From Candidatus Pacearchaeota archaeon (lineage in GTDB: Archaea > Nanobdellota > Nanobdellia > Pacearchaeales > GW2011-AR1), in the NCBI GenBank assembly GCA_023142835.1, contig JAGLIS010000018.1:1-17838 (forward strand): a stretch of DNA of 17,838 bases, in the 5' to 3' direction. The position numbers and the translations under genes are program-made. The notes under the pieces were generated by a model. That model did no database searches. It worked only from the letters and a program-made list of their open reading frames with translations, and was not told the DNA's origin. This document shows positions 7,380 through 14,346 of this stretch, piece by piece (the stretch's first letter is position 1; the number at the start of each line of letters is the position of its first letter).

Positions 7380-7847
7380 TTACGAATCTAAAAAAATAGT
7401 TTTACTAGCATCAAGACAGGTAAAAACTTTATTCGAATGTTTTCCTTTAACATTTCCAATCAATACAGGAAAAATTTCGATTTTCTCAGGAAAGCTACCG
7501 TCTTCCATTCTTAATGGAACTTCTTTGCTGATAGATTTCATTGAGTGAATAACAAAATCAAAATTTTGTGTTTCAGAGCTACCGTTCTTATATATTTTAA
7601 TTTCTAAACTATTAATGTTAATATTCCCCCTATTGACAACCTCCAAAATATCATTATTTCCAGTGCCTTCAATTCGATTAACCTCAAAATCAACAGAATT
7701 ACATAATTCTCCAACAGGTTGCCCAAACTTTTCAATTTGTTCGTTCATGAAACCTCTCGACCATGAAAAAATTAAAGATGATAAAACTATCACTAACAAA
7801 ATCAGAAAGACGCTGGCAATCACAGGCGATAAACCTCTTTTTTCCAT
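7380..7847 (-). CDS. Archaeal type IV pilin-like protein (Pilin_N/DUF1628)
   Basis: A 155-aa protein. Its N-terminus MEKRGLSPVIASVFLILLV is the classic archaeal class III signal: a short basic head, the KRG cleavage site for a prepilin peptidase, then SPVIA and a hydrophobic helix (about 7-28) that would form the filament core. The remainder is a small beta-rich globular head with two Cys (C49, C144), which could form a disulfide, and the motif EVVNRGNININSLEIKIYKN typical of such heads. It shares the palindromic TATA box at 7861-7883 with the divergent operon. It is a single pilin subunit; no assembly ATPase lies in the window. Confidence 0.85.
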   Translation of the reverse strand: MEKRGLSPVIASVFLILLVIVLSSLIFSWSRGFMNEQIEKFGQPVGELCNSVDFEVNRIEGTGNNDILEVVNRGNININSLEIKIYKNGSSETQNFDFVIHSMKSISKEVPLRMEDGSFPEKIEIFPVLIGNVKGKHSNKVFTCLDASKTIFLDS

Positions 7848-7860
7848 ATCTTTATATTGT

Positions 7861-7883
7861 AAGTAGAATTTATAAATCTACTT
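7861..7883. promoter_or_regulatory. Palindromic bidirectional TATA box
   Basis: AAGTAGA-ATTTATAAA-TCTACTT is a perfect 7-bp inverted repeat around a symmetric TATA element, with one more T-A pair outside (7860/7884). Its centre (7872) is 25 bp from the pilin ATG (7847, minus) and 27 bp from the ATG at 7899 (plus). One TATA box can thus serve two leaderless transcripts, and the arms could be a regulator site. Confidence 0.75.
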
Positions 7884-7898
7884 AACATACATTTAATT

Positions 7899-8432
7899 AT
7901 GGGAGAACAGGAAGTAGTATACTCTGAGATAAATAAAAAAAACTCATCTTATATTTTTGTAATAATTTTTGCAGTAATCTTACTAATCTTGGCAGTAATA
8001 ATGTTTACTACCTATCTTCCCTTATCAAAATCTCAAACCACCCCTGATATAGATTATAAAGAATCGCAATATACTCTTTCGGAAATTATGGAACATGGGA
8101 AGGAGAAAGGTTTTGAGTTTTGTAACGAGTTGGGAAGGGAAGATTTAAAGAAAGATTGTATAGAATCATATCTTTTGAATAAAGCAAAAGAAGAATTAAA
8201 TGCATCTATATGTAAAGAAAGTAATGACGAAAATTTTGTGCAACGATGCCAGTATGATACAATCTTCCCAGAAGTCGCAAAAAAATATAATGAAGAGATT
8301 ATATCAAAAAATGATACAGAGATTATACCTTCGAATATAGGGTTATGTGACCAGATAGATGATGAAGAACTCAAAGTGTTATGTCTTAATCCAAAAATAG
8401 CTATCGAGGAGGATTATCATCTATTGGACTAA
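7899..8432 (+). CDS. Membrane protein with three CX11C repeats, 177 aa
   Basis: A short cytoplasmic N-terminus, one TM helix (about 18-40) and an extracytoplasmic domain. This domain carries three copies of a 17-residue unit: FCNELGREDLKKDCIES (74-90), ICKESNDENFVQRCQYD (104-120) and LCDQIDDEELKVLCLNP (149-165). Each has two Cys spaced CX11C, acidic residues between, and a hydrophobic residue four before the second Cys. Helical hairpins stapled by disulfides are likely. All six Cys outside the membrane are in these units. The next gene starts 1 nt after the stop, so it is the first gene of a two-gene operon with the propeller protein. No named family is claimed. Confidence 0.75.
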   Translation: MGEQEVVYSEINKKNSSYIFVIIFAVILLILAVIMFTTYLPLSKSQTTPDIDYKESQYTLSEIMEHGKEKGFEFCNELGREDLKKDCIESYLLNKAKEELNASICKESNDENFVQRCQYDTIFPEVAKKYNEEIISKNDTEIIPSNIGLCDQIDDEELKVLCLNPKIAIEEDYHLLD

Positions 8433-8433
8433 A

Positions 8434-10581
8434 ATGGGAAACAAAAATTTTTTACCTATTATGTGTTTTATATTGACGTCGCTATTTCTTATCTCGGTGA
8501 TAGATGGAGAAAGGGTAGATGTTTGTAAAATTGACTATCTGAATAAAACAGACCATTTTGAAGAATATGATATTTCTGGAGCGAATGTTAATATTGACTA
8601 TTCCAACGATAGTCTAGTTCTCCATTCTAATGTATCTACATTTAACAATCTCTGGGTAGCTAACTCAGGAGAGGGGACTGTCTCAAAAATAGATACAGAC
8701 TTAAGCAAAGAAGTTGCAAGATACCGAACAGGTCCCAATGGAGGGGGAGATAGTCCTTCAAGAACTGCTGTTGATGTGGAAGGAAATGTTTGGGTGGCAA
8801 ATCGTGGGGGAGCGAATACTCTTGTGAAAATCGCAGGAAATATTGCGGAATGTATTGATAAAAGTGGGGATGGAGTTATTCAAACTTCTAATGATTTAGA
8901 TGGGAGTGGGAAAATTGAAGGAGATGAATTGTTGCCTTGGGGAGACGATGAATGTGTTATTTTATCTGTAGAACATTGGCCTGCAAATGCAAGATTAAGA
9001 GGTTTAGCCATAGACTTAAATGGATTTGTTTGGATTGGTGCCTATAATCATTATAAATATTATAAATTATATCCTAATAATGGGTCGCTTATAACAGCTG
9101 TGAGTGTTACTGGAAGACCTTATGGGGCAGTAATGGATAAAGATGGATTTTTATGGTCATCTGGAAGAGGGGGAAATAAAATAGACAAAATAGATACAAA
9201 TACTAACATCCTTGTTGGAGATTATATCCCTGGTTGTGGAAGTAGCTTGTATGGAATTGCAACAGATACTCAAGGTAATGCTTGGGTGGGGATGTATTGG
9301 CCTGGACAAGGTTTGATGAAACTTAATTCTACAGGGGAAACTATTGGATGTTATAATTATTCTGAATCTCTGGGAGGGACAGATATAGTGAGAGGAGTTA
9401 CTGTTGATAATGATGGAGATATTTGGTATGCGAGTTCTACTACGAGCTATGTTTATGAGTTTCATCCAGATACTGAAACTTATGGTTGTGTTCTTTCTGT
9501 TGGAGGATATCTAATAGGGATAGCTCAAGATTCTAAAGGATATATCTGGGCGATTGGTTATAGTTCTGGAATTGCTTCAAAAGTTGATCCAAACACTTGT
9601 GCTGTCATTGAAACAGTTGCTATAGGAAATAAACCTTACACATACAGTGATTGTACAGGTAACCTGTTATTCCAATCAATTACCGCAGGGCAAACAATTT
9701 TTAATTTTACAAACAGATGGCCTGGATCCGAGGTTAATTTTAGTTGGATATCAGATTCCGAAGAAAATATTTTAATAGAATATAAAAGTTTAGGGGATGA
9801 AGAATGGACTGAAGTTCCAAATTTAGAATTATTTAATGTAACTTCTTCAAGATATTCTGTAAAAATTAGTCTTTTTCGAAATGAGGATGGAAGTTCCCCA
9901 ATTGTCCGAGATATAGTTCTTGGTTCAAGTTGTCTTCTTGCAGATGGAGACCCTGAATCATTTAACTATGAATTAGATAATAATTGTAATGGTATCATAG
10001 ATGTAGATGAGTTAATGAATAACCCTGATGATGAATGTTCACCAATAGATAATTTTGAAGAGTGTAACAATTTAACTGAACATTTGTCATTTGTATGTGC
10101 ATGGAACTGTTCTGGAACATCCTGTCCTCCGTCGTCGGTTAACAATGGAATTTGTTTAAGTTGTAATGATATTCCAGAAACGTGTTCAGGATATAATAAT
10201 GAAGAAACGTGTGAAATTGATCCGTGTCAAAGGGCGAGATTATATGATTGTCCAGTATTAAATTGCTACGAAAATGAAAGTTACAATTGTTTTTGGAATT
10301 CAGATGATAATAAATGTGAATTTCAGGGGATTTTTGCGGGAGGATTATCTTGCGATTATAATAGTACTGTTTTACAAAGCTGTGATGGGATGAACAAAAA
10401 CATGATAACGAATTTTACCAGCGAAAATTCTACTGACTGTCCATCTCAGCAAAAGGTAGTTTCATGTCCCTTAGATATTATTGGAATGAGTTTTTTTACG
10501 ATGGTGAATTTTATTTTAGCTATTGGATTAATTACACTTTTTTATTTTGGGGCGAATTTTATTAAGAATAATTCTGAATAA
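8434..10581 (+). CDS. Surface-anchored seven-bladed beta-propeller with EF-hand and Cys-rich domain
   Basis: A 715-aa protein with a signal peptide (1-25), seven Vgb/NHL-like blades, and one C-terminal TM helix (about 683-707). The blades are marked by WVAN/WIGA/WVGM-type strands at W74, W120, W200, W241, W284, W331 and W372. Between blades two and three sit two EF-hand-like loops (142-153 and 154-165); the second, DLDGSGKIEGDE, fits the full 12-residue calcium pattern. A further module follows the propeller, then ELDNNCNGIIDVDEL (about 513-527), a MopE-like Ca/metal motif, and a Cys-rich region (about 535-678). Many sequons occur. Vgb relatives are lyases, but no lyase active site is assigned here; adhesion or glycan/ligand binding is equally possible. 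Confidence 0.8.
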   Translation: MGNKNFLPIMCFILTSLFLISVIDGERVDVCKIDYLNKTDHFEEYDISGANVNIDYSNDSLVLHSNVSTFNNLWVANSGEGTVSKIDTDLSKEVARYRTGPNGGGDSPSRTAVDVEGNVWVANRGGANTLVKIAGNIAECIDKSGDGVIQTSNDLDGSGKIEGDELLPWGDDECVILSVEHWPANARLRGLAIDLNGFVWIGAYNHYKYYKLYPNNGSLITAVSVTGRPYGAVMDKDGFLWSSGRGGNKIDKIDTNTNILVGDYIPGCGSSLYGIATDTQGNAWVGMYWPGQGLMKLNSTGETIGCYNYSESLGGTDIVRGVTVDNDGDIWYASSTTSYVYEFHPDTETYGCVLSVGGYLIGIAQDSKGYIWAIGYSSGIASKVDPNTCAVIETVAIGNKPYTYSDCTGNLLFQSITAGQTIFNFTNRWPGSEVNFSWISDSEENILIEYKSLGDEEWTEVPNLELFNVTSSRYSVKISLFRNEDGSSPIVRDIVLGSSCLLADGDPESFNYELDNNCNGIIDVDELMNNPDDECSPIDNFEECNNLTEHLSFVCAWNCSGTSCPPSSVNNGICLSCNDIPETCSGYNNEETCEIDPCQRARLYDCPVLNCYENESYNCFWNSDDNKCEFQGIFAGGLSCDYNSTVLQSCDGMNKNMITNFTSENSTDCPSQQKVVSCPLDIIGMSFFTMVNFILAIGLITLFYFGANFIKNNSE

Positions 10582-10602
10582 TTTTTTGTAGGATTTTTAT
10601 TG

Positions 10603-10632
10603 TATATTTTAAAATATAATAGAATTTATAAA
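10603..10632 (+). promoter_or_regulatory. 16-bp AT palindrome and TATA box of the 10654 gene
   Basis: TATATTTTAAAATATA (10603-10618) is a perfect palindrome. ATTTATAAA (10624-10632) is centred 26 bp before the ATG at 10654 and supports that start. The palindrome sits just above the TATA box, where a regulator or BRE-proximal factor could bind, though AT-only palindromes also arise by chance in such DNA. Confidence 0.5.
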
Positions 10633-10653
10633 ACTCCTCGTTTGAAAAATCAT

Positions 10654-11088
10654 ATGGAAGATTGTCCGAAATCGATATTAAGTGTTGGAAGATATGATAT
10701 TAGAAGACATCTTCAGAATTATGCTGATAATACAAAAAAAGGTGAAATTGTTTTTGAAGATAGAAGTTATGATGTTGTCGAAACCATGAAGAGAATTAAT
10801 AATAAAAAGTATGGGGGAGTTTTGATGGTTTCTCTTTCCTTGCCTTTCGGCGAGGGATATGAAGAATATTATCCTGCGATGAAAGAATTCGAAAAATTTA
10901 AGAATTGTAGTTGGTTTGGAGGACTTACTATTGTTAAACAAGCTTGTAAGGAAGGATTAATTACCGTAGCAAATGAGTCTGATAGGGTGGCAATAAAAGA
11001 GGTAGAAAATCTTGGTGCAAAATGTTTCTTGGATCCTATTACTAATACTATTGAAAATAATGTAAAATATTTCCAAAGTCGTTTGTAA
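10654..11088 (+). CDS. Hypothetical protein, 144 aa
   Basis: No family is recognised. The ATG at 10654 is chosen because a TATA box is centred 26 bp upstream; a longer frame from TTG at 10600 would begin upstream of that TATA box. The protein has no signal or TM segment, starts MEDCPKSILSVGRYDIRRHL, has a hydrophobic strand GGVLMVSLSLPFG, and four Cys scattered through the chain (C4, C80, C90, C119). The alternation of strands and helices suggests an alpha/beta cytoplasmic protein. It is followed by the mscS relic, and the gene lies alone between the propeller operon and that relic. Confidence 0.62.
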   Translation: MEDCPKSILSVGRYDIRRHLQNYADNTKKGEIVFEDRSYDVVETMKRINNKKYGGVLMVSLSLPFGEGYEEYYPAMKEFEKFKNCSWFGGLTIVKQACKEGLITVANESDRVAIKEVENLGAKCFLDPITNTIENNVKYFQSRL

Positions 11089-11107
11089 AATAATCAAACT
11101 TATAAAC

Positions 11108-11212
11108 TCTTATATAATCTAAGTTATTATTGTTCTCCAATATTTTAACGAAAAATCCAGTTATCGTTGCAAGTTCCATGTTTGAAAGAGATATCTTTTG
11201 TTTTTATAGGTT
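11108..11212 (-). pseudogene. Truncated mscS relic with promoter
   Basis: On the minus strand an ATG at 11179 starts MELATITGFFVKILENNNNL, then DYIR, against MELATITGFFINNLGNNGNS, then DYLR, in the intact channel; similarity then stops and the frame ends in unrelated sequence. The TATA box (11201-11208) and its spacing to the ATG are kept. The aligned block is 11115-11212, ungapped against 7248-7345. It is a partial duplicate that lost its body, or the scar of a recombination. The promoter and first codons are better preserved than the following codons. Confidence 0.8.
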
Positions 11213-11280
11213 TTCTTTTGTGGCTCTGGTAAAATTCTATATAAAATATGATAGCTACATTATTAGAGAAAATTATAAAT

Positions 11281-12210
11281 TTATCCGAAGATTTGTTTAT
11301 CGTTTTTTTCATAGTATTTGAAAGGGTCAGCGATGGTGATTTCGTAGGATTCTGTATCTGCGACTCCAACATAGAATTGTGCAAGGTTTCCTTTTCTTCG
11401 GATTATTCCTCCGGGGAAGATTACATTGTATAGGTCTGGAGTTTTTGAATCTCCTTCTGGAAGTTCTGCTCTTCGTCCGATTAATTTTATTGTAGATGTC
11501 TTATGAGTTTTTGGGTCGAAAGCAAAAACCATAGGATAATAGAATTTGTTTTTATCTTTTGAAAATCTTGCGATGTGACCGAGAACTCCGATTTTTCCTG
11601 AACGTAAAATTAGTAAGTCATTTACTCCACCCCATTCTCCTCGTGAGAATAAATCTTTTAGTATTGGGGCATTTGAAATTTTTCTCGGCTTGAGTTCTTT
11701 TAAGGAACTTATTTCAAAGTAACCGATTCTTCCCCTCCTCCCTTTTTTTCCTTGAGGTCTTGTGAATACACCTATTTTTCCTTCATCTAATTCTATTAGT
11801 CTTATGTCCTTCATCCCCCAAGGTCCTATTGTGAATTTAGTAAGTTTTCTTAGGTTTTTCCCTTTATAGAAAACAGTTCTCCAACGAAGTTTATTTTTTA
11901 GGGGTTTTGTTTCTACTCCGCTTAAGACATAGCTATCTCCTATTCTGACTAAAGATGGGTCTTCGAGTTCGAATTTTTGGAATGTATCTTCTGGAACAAA
12001 GTTGGAATTTACTTTTCTGAAAAATTTTAGGATAGAAGTATCATCTTTTTGGTTTTCGACCCGACCTATGATATAAATCTTGTCTTCGTATTTGAAAGGT
12101 GCAGTAATATTATAGACATTTTGATTTCTTACGTGAAGGAATTTTAATTTTTTTATGTTTTTAATTTTTGGCTTATTGTAAGTTTTTAAAATACTTTTTA
12201 CACTCTTCAT
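11281..12210 (-). CDS. DUF1861/MTP-1 family five-bladed beta-propeller (predicted glycan-acting)
   Basis: A 309-aa protein matching the DUF1861 family, whose fold is related to GH43/GH130-type propeller glycosidases and phosphorylases. Recognisable blocks in order are FELEDPSLVRIGDSYVLSGV (about 80-99), GPWGMKDIRLIELDEGKIGV, FTRPQGKKGRRGRIGYFEIS, GEWGGVNDLLIL, GKIGVLGHIARF, RRAELPEGDSKTPDLYNVIF, and PGGIIRRKGNLAQFYVGVAD. No signal peptide, so it is cytoplasmic. A TATA box centred at about 12236 gives 26 bp to the ATG (leaderless), back to back with the RNase P RNA promoter. The family is best known in Firmicutes, so horizontal acquisition is possible but unproven. The substrate is not known. 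Confidence 0.85.
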   Translation of the reverse strand: MKSVKSILKTYNKPKIKNIKKLKFLHVRNQNVYNITAPFKYEDKIYIIGRVENQKDDTSILKFFRKVNSNFVPEDTFQKFELEDPSLVRIGDSYVLSGVETKPLKNKLRWRTVFYKGKNLRKLTKFTIGPWGMKDIRLIELDEGKIGVFTRPQGKKGRRGRIGYFEISSLKELKPRKISNAPILKDLFSRGEWGGVNDLLILRSGKIGVLGHIARFSKDKNKFYYPMVFAFDPKTHKTSTIKLIGRRAELPEGDSKTPDLYNVIFPGGIIRRKGNLAQFYVGVADTESYEITIADPFKYYEKNDKQIFG

Positions 12211-12257
12211 GGAATTTCAAGGATGTTTGGATTTATATTAGTTGTGGAATAGCTAAA

Positions 12258-12303
12258 TTTATAAAGGTTTTTTATTTTTAATTAATGTAACAGCTTGCTG
12301 TTA
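12258..12303 (+). promoter_or_regulatory. RNase P RNA promoter and 5' leader hairpin
   Basis: TTTATAAA (12258-12265) predicts a start near 12287. Exactly there begins TAACAGC-TT-GCTGTTA (12288-12303), a perfect hairpin that ends 1 nt before helix P1 of RNase P RNA. It may be a removed leader or an extra 5' stem of the mature RNA. Confidence 0.55.
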
Positions 12304-12304
12304 T

Positions 12305-12685
12305 GAGTGGGACAGCTAACTTTCGATATCCTTGTCTAAAAGGCAAATGAAATGAAATGATTTCTGGAAATTGAGGAAGGTCCGCGCATCCTTTAACAAT
12401 TATTTGTTAAAGCCATTAGGAATTATCGACGAAAGTCGGGCGTCGTGAGGCGTGGCTCTGGTATAGAAACGATCCGATTAAATTCGGCTGGAACGAGCAA
12501 CCTAATTGATGCAACTGGTGGCTCGAACTGGTCTCTTGTTGATTTGTAAGAATTGTCAAGACCCAAGCTTCGAGTTACCCAGGCTTAGTCAGATGTTAGC
12601 ACAAACTGTTTGGAATCCCGATTCTGCTCCAAAGGAGTACCCTCTCGAGGGCAAAGTTTGACAGAACGTGGCCTATGTCCCACTC
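12305..12685 (+). ncRNA. rnpB: RNase P RNA (archaeal)
   Basis: The catalytic RNA of RNase P, which trims tRNA 5' ends. The two ends pair as helix P1: GAGTGGGAC (12305-12313) with GTCCCACTC (12677-12685). The universal blocks are in order: GAGGAAGGTCC (12373-12383, CR-I/P4 strand), GAGCAACC (12495-12502, CR-II/III), and ACAGAACGTGGCCTAT (12661-12676, CR-V and the other P4 strand). About 381 nt in length, normal for archaeal type A. The gene converges on the minus-strand kinase gene with only 7 nt between them. It lies about 1 kb upstream of tRNA-Phe. Confidence 0.93.
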
Positions 12686-12692
12686 TTTACTT

Positions 12693-13280
12693 TTAATGAA
12701 GGATTAATTTTATGGATTGTCCGATGAAGCCTGCAAAGACAGGGATTGCTAAGTTATCGTCGACATGTGGGAAAACTGTTTCGACAAACGTCGCCATGAA
12801 TGCCATTGGGAGGATAATTATCCAATTTCCTAAGATAAAGTATCCTATTATTAAATTAACAATGAATTCTGCTATGATACCTTCCCATGCAGTTTCAGGC
12901 AGTTTCTTTATCCAATGTTTTCCAAAAGCAATTCCAAATATTGCTGCAGCCATATCACCGAAAACTGCCATCAAAATAGCTGCAACTGCAATATTAAAGT
13001 CAAAAATTGCTAAGGCAATAATAATCCCCAGTATATAGTAGACTTGTCCCCCGAGAGTGTTTTCTTCTTTTGGTCTCCATAACATATGTATTACAGGAAT
13101 TTTTTTATGTTCATTTATTCTAAAAAAATCTATCACTACAAAAATGAGAAGTATGGACAATAAAATAAGCATTGCGATATTATGACTAAATAATTTCATA
13201 GCGACCCAGTAGACTCCAAGATAAGTTACAGCGAGGACATGGATTGCTTTCCTTTTTGCTTCAAATGCTAATTTTGACAT
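12693..13280 (-). CDS. CTP-dependent-type polyprenol/diacylglycerol kinase family membrane protein
   Basis: A 195-aa multi-pass protein of the SEC59/DGK1/VTE5 superfamily, which phosphorylates dolichol, diacylglycerol, or related lipids. It has an N-terminal RKAIH motif (10-14), WRPKEENTLGGQVYY (68-82), GDMAAAIFGIAFGKHW (108-123), TAWEG (130-134), and a C-terminal ETVFPHVDDNLAIP (167-180). Between them lie about six TM segments. All usual motif blocks are present, so it is probably active; the lipid substrate is undetermined. In archaea a role in dolichol phosphate for N-glycosylation would fit the sequon-rich surface proteins in the window. A TATA box at about 13306 gives 26 bp to the ATG. 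Confidence 0.85.
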   Translation of the reverse strand: MSKLAFEAKRKAIHVLAVTYLGVYWVAMKLFSHNIAMLILLSILLIFVVIDFFRINEHKKIPVIHMLWRPKEENTLGGQVYYILGIIIALAIFDFNIAVAAILMAVFGDMAAAIFGIAFGKHWIKKLPETAWEGIIAEFIVNLIIGYFILGNWIIILPMAFMATFVETVFPHVDDNLAIPVFAGFIGQSIKLILH

Positions 13281-13324
13281 GTTAGTGTTAGAAATGGGTG
13301 GTTTTTATATTTGTTGGCATGATT

Positions 13325-13336
13325 AAACTTAAAAAG
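13325..13336 (+). promoter_or_regulatory. Promoter of the tRNA-Phe-like element
   Basis: AAACTTAAAAAG is nearly identical to the tRNA-Phe promoter AAACTTAAAAAC (13666-13677). The distance from CTTAAAAA to GGGG is also nearly the same, 31 against 32 nt. This argues that the downstream element is, or was, transcribed. Confidence 0.6.
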
Positions 13337-13358
13337 ACAACTTCGCTTTTACTTTCAT

Positions 13359-13604
13359 GGGGCTTCCAAGCCAACTAATTTGATAATTTCTAGATAGTTC
13401 AAATCAGTGACCTTGAAGCTCACCGGAAGAGCACACGGCTGAAGACCTGCCCATAATTTACACCTCAGAAAGGCTTCTTTCTTTTTAGAAAAAAGAAATT
13501 TCTCTTCCACCCAATCTGGCGTACCTCTGCTGAGGCAAAGTAGAAAAACTATTTTAGTTGTTTTCTTCGGAGCAAATCATTCGGTGTAGGCATTCAATAC
13601 TCTC
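13359..13604 (+). pseudogene. Interrupted tRNA-Phe-like element (possible novel ncRNA)
   Basis: Three segments match the intact tRNA-Phe 340 bp away, in the same order. GGGGCT (13359-13364) follows a matching promoter. The 30 nt from 13418 to 13447 differ at 3 sites from the D-arm, anticodon loop CTGAAGA and 3' stem start of tRNA-Phe (13710-13739). GGTGTAGG...TTCAAT (13583-13598) resembles the variable loop and T-arm. Between them are about 53 nt and about 135 nt of unrelated sequence holding their own hairpins: GGCT-TCCA-AGCC at 13361-13372, TTTCTTTTT/AAAAAGAAA at 13478-13498, CCTC-TGCT-GAGG at 13524-13535. The T-stem and 3' acceptor do not pair, so it is no working tRNA as drawn. It could be a decayed copy with insertions, a multi-intron tRNA, or a new RNA. 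Confidence 0.65.
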
Positions 13605-13665
13605 ACATATTTATATTTTATATTGGTTGGGGCATGCTATTCTCACAAAACTTTTTACTATCAAC

Positions 13666-13677
13666 AAACTTAAAAAC
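13666..13677 (+). promoter_or_regulatory. tRNA-Phe promoter
   Basis: AAACTTAAAAAC with its TATA-like core CTTAAAAA (13669-13676) is centred about 28 bp before the tRNA first base. It is probably the only promoter for both the tRNA and the HD-domain gene that follows. Confidence 0.65.
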
Positions 13678-13700
13678 CTAAATTAGTTCTTCATCTTTAT

Positions 13701-13772
13701 GGGGCTGTAGCTCATTGGGAGAGCACACGGCTGAAGACCGTGGTGTAGGGAGTTCGATTCTCCCCAGCCCCA
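13701..13772 (+). tRNA. tRNA-Phe (GAA)
   Basis: A full cloverleaf of 72 nt: acceptor GGGGCTG/CAGCCCC, D-arm GCTC-ATTGGGA-GAGC, anticodon stem CACGG/CCGTG with loop CTGAAGA (anticodon GAA), variable GTGTA, T-arm GGGAG-TTCGATT-CTCCC, discriminator A at 13772. There is no intron and no encoded CCA (TTT follows). All stems are perfect. T-loop position 54 is U, the base that becomes pseudouridine and then the TrmY substrate. The next gene starts 3 nt later. Confidence 0.97.
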
Positions 13773-13775
13773 TTT

Positions 13776-14315
13776 ATGGACTTGGATTATAATATTGCAA
13801 TGAGTCTTCTTGAAAAACATGTAGGAGATAAGAAGGGCATAATTCTTCATGCCATAGCAGTTTCTAATTTTCTTGTAGAAGTTTGCAACAGACTAATAAA
13901 TAATAATCCTGACATAAAAATTGACATAGAAAGAATCCGTACTGTTGGATTGCTACATGATATTGGCAAGATTAGAGAGAAGAAGGAATTGGGGGGACAC
14001 GCCTTTATCGGAGCTAGAATATTAGAAAAGGAAGGGTTTCCTGAAATCGGGAAAATTATCGAAACTCATGGCATTTCCAAAGAGACCGCAGAGAGCGATG
14101 GAATATCGGGGAATTTTGAGCCAGAAACAATCGAAGAAAAACTATTAACTTATGCAGATGCGCATGTTAGACATGATAAAGTTGTATCGTTTGAAGAAAG
14201 GGTTTCTGATGTCCTCGAGAGGAATAAGGCCAACCCCAGAAATTACAAAAACCTTCAACTGGGGCTTGAGAGAGTTGGGAAAATCGTTAGGGAGATAGAT
14301 TCCATGTTGAAGTAA
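13776..14315 (+). CDS. HD-domain phosphohydrolase
   Basis: A 179-aa HD-superfamily protein, a metal-dependent phosphohydrolase of nucleotides or phosphodiesters. It has H25 (ILHAIAVSNFL), the diagnostic LLHDIGKIREK (H61-D62), GGHAFIGARILEKEG (H75), ETHG (H98) and YADAH (D128), the full H...HD...H...D set for two metals. The length fits small stand-alone HDIG proteins. Its ATG is only 3 nt behind tRNA-Phe, and the usual TATA position would fall inside the tRNA T-arm, which has none. The mRNA is therefore probably made as tRNA-mRNA and released by RNase Z, leaving UUU-AUG. The substrate is not identifiable. Confidence 0.88.
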   Translation: MDLDYNIAMSLLEKHVGDKKGIILHAIAVSNFLVEVCNRLINNNPDIKIDIERIRTVGLLHDIGKIREKKELGGHAFIGARILEKEGFPEIGKIIETHGISKETAESDGISGNFEPETIEEKLLTYADAHVRHDKVVSFEERVSDVLERNKANPRNYKNLQLGLERVGKIVREIDSMLK

Positions 14316-14346
14316 GATTTATAAAAGAAGAGAACCTAAGATGAAT

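Noticed and set aside
10600..10653. TTG start extending the 144-aa protein by 18 residues
   Set aside because: It lies upstream of the TATA box that is correctly spaced for the ATG at 10654.
12712..13038. Open frame on the plus strand across the lipid kinase gene
   Set aside because: Shadow of the minus-strand gene, which has all family motifs.
13281..13700. SRP (7S) RNA in the long non-coding gap
   Set aside because: The helix-8 motif (AGCAG opposite a GGAA loop) and terminal pairing were not found on either strand; the tRNA-Phe similarity explains the GGAAGAGC block.
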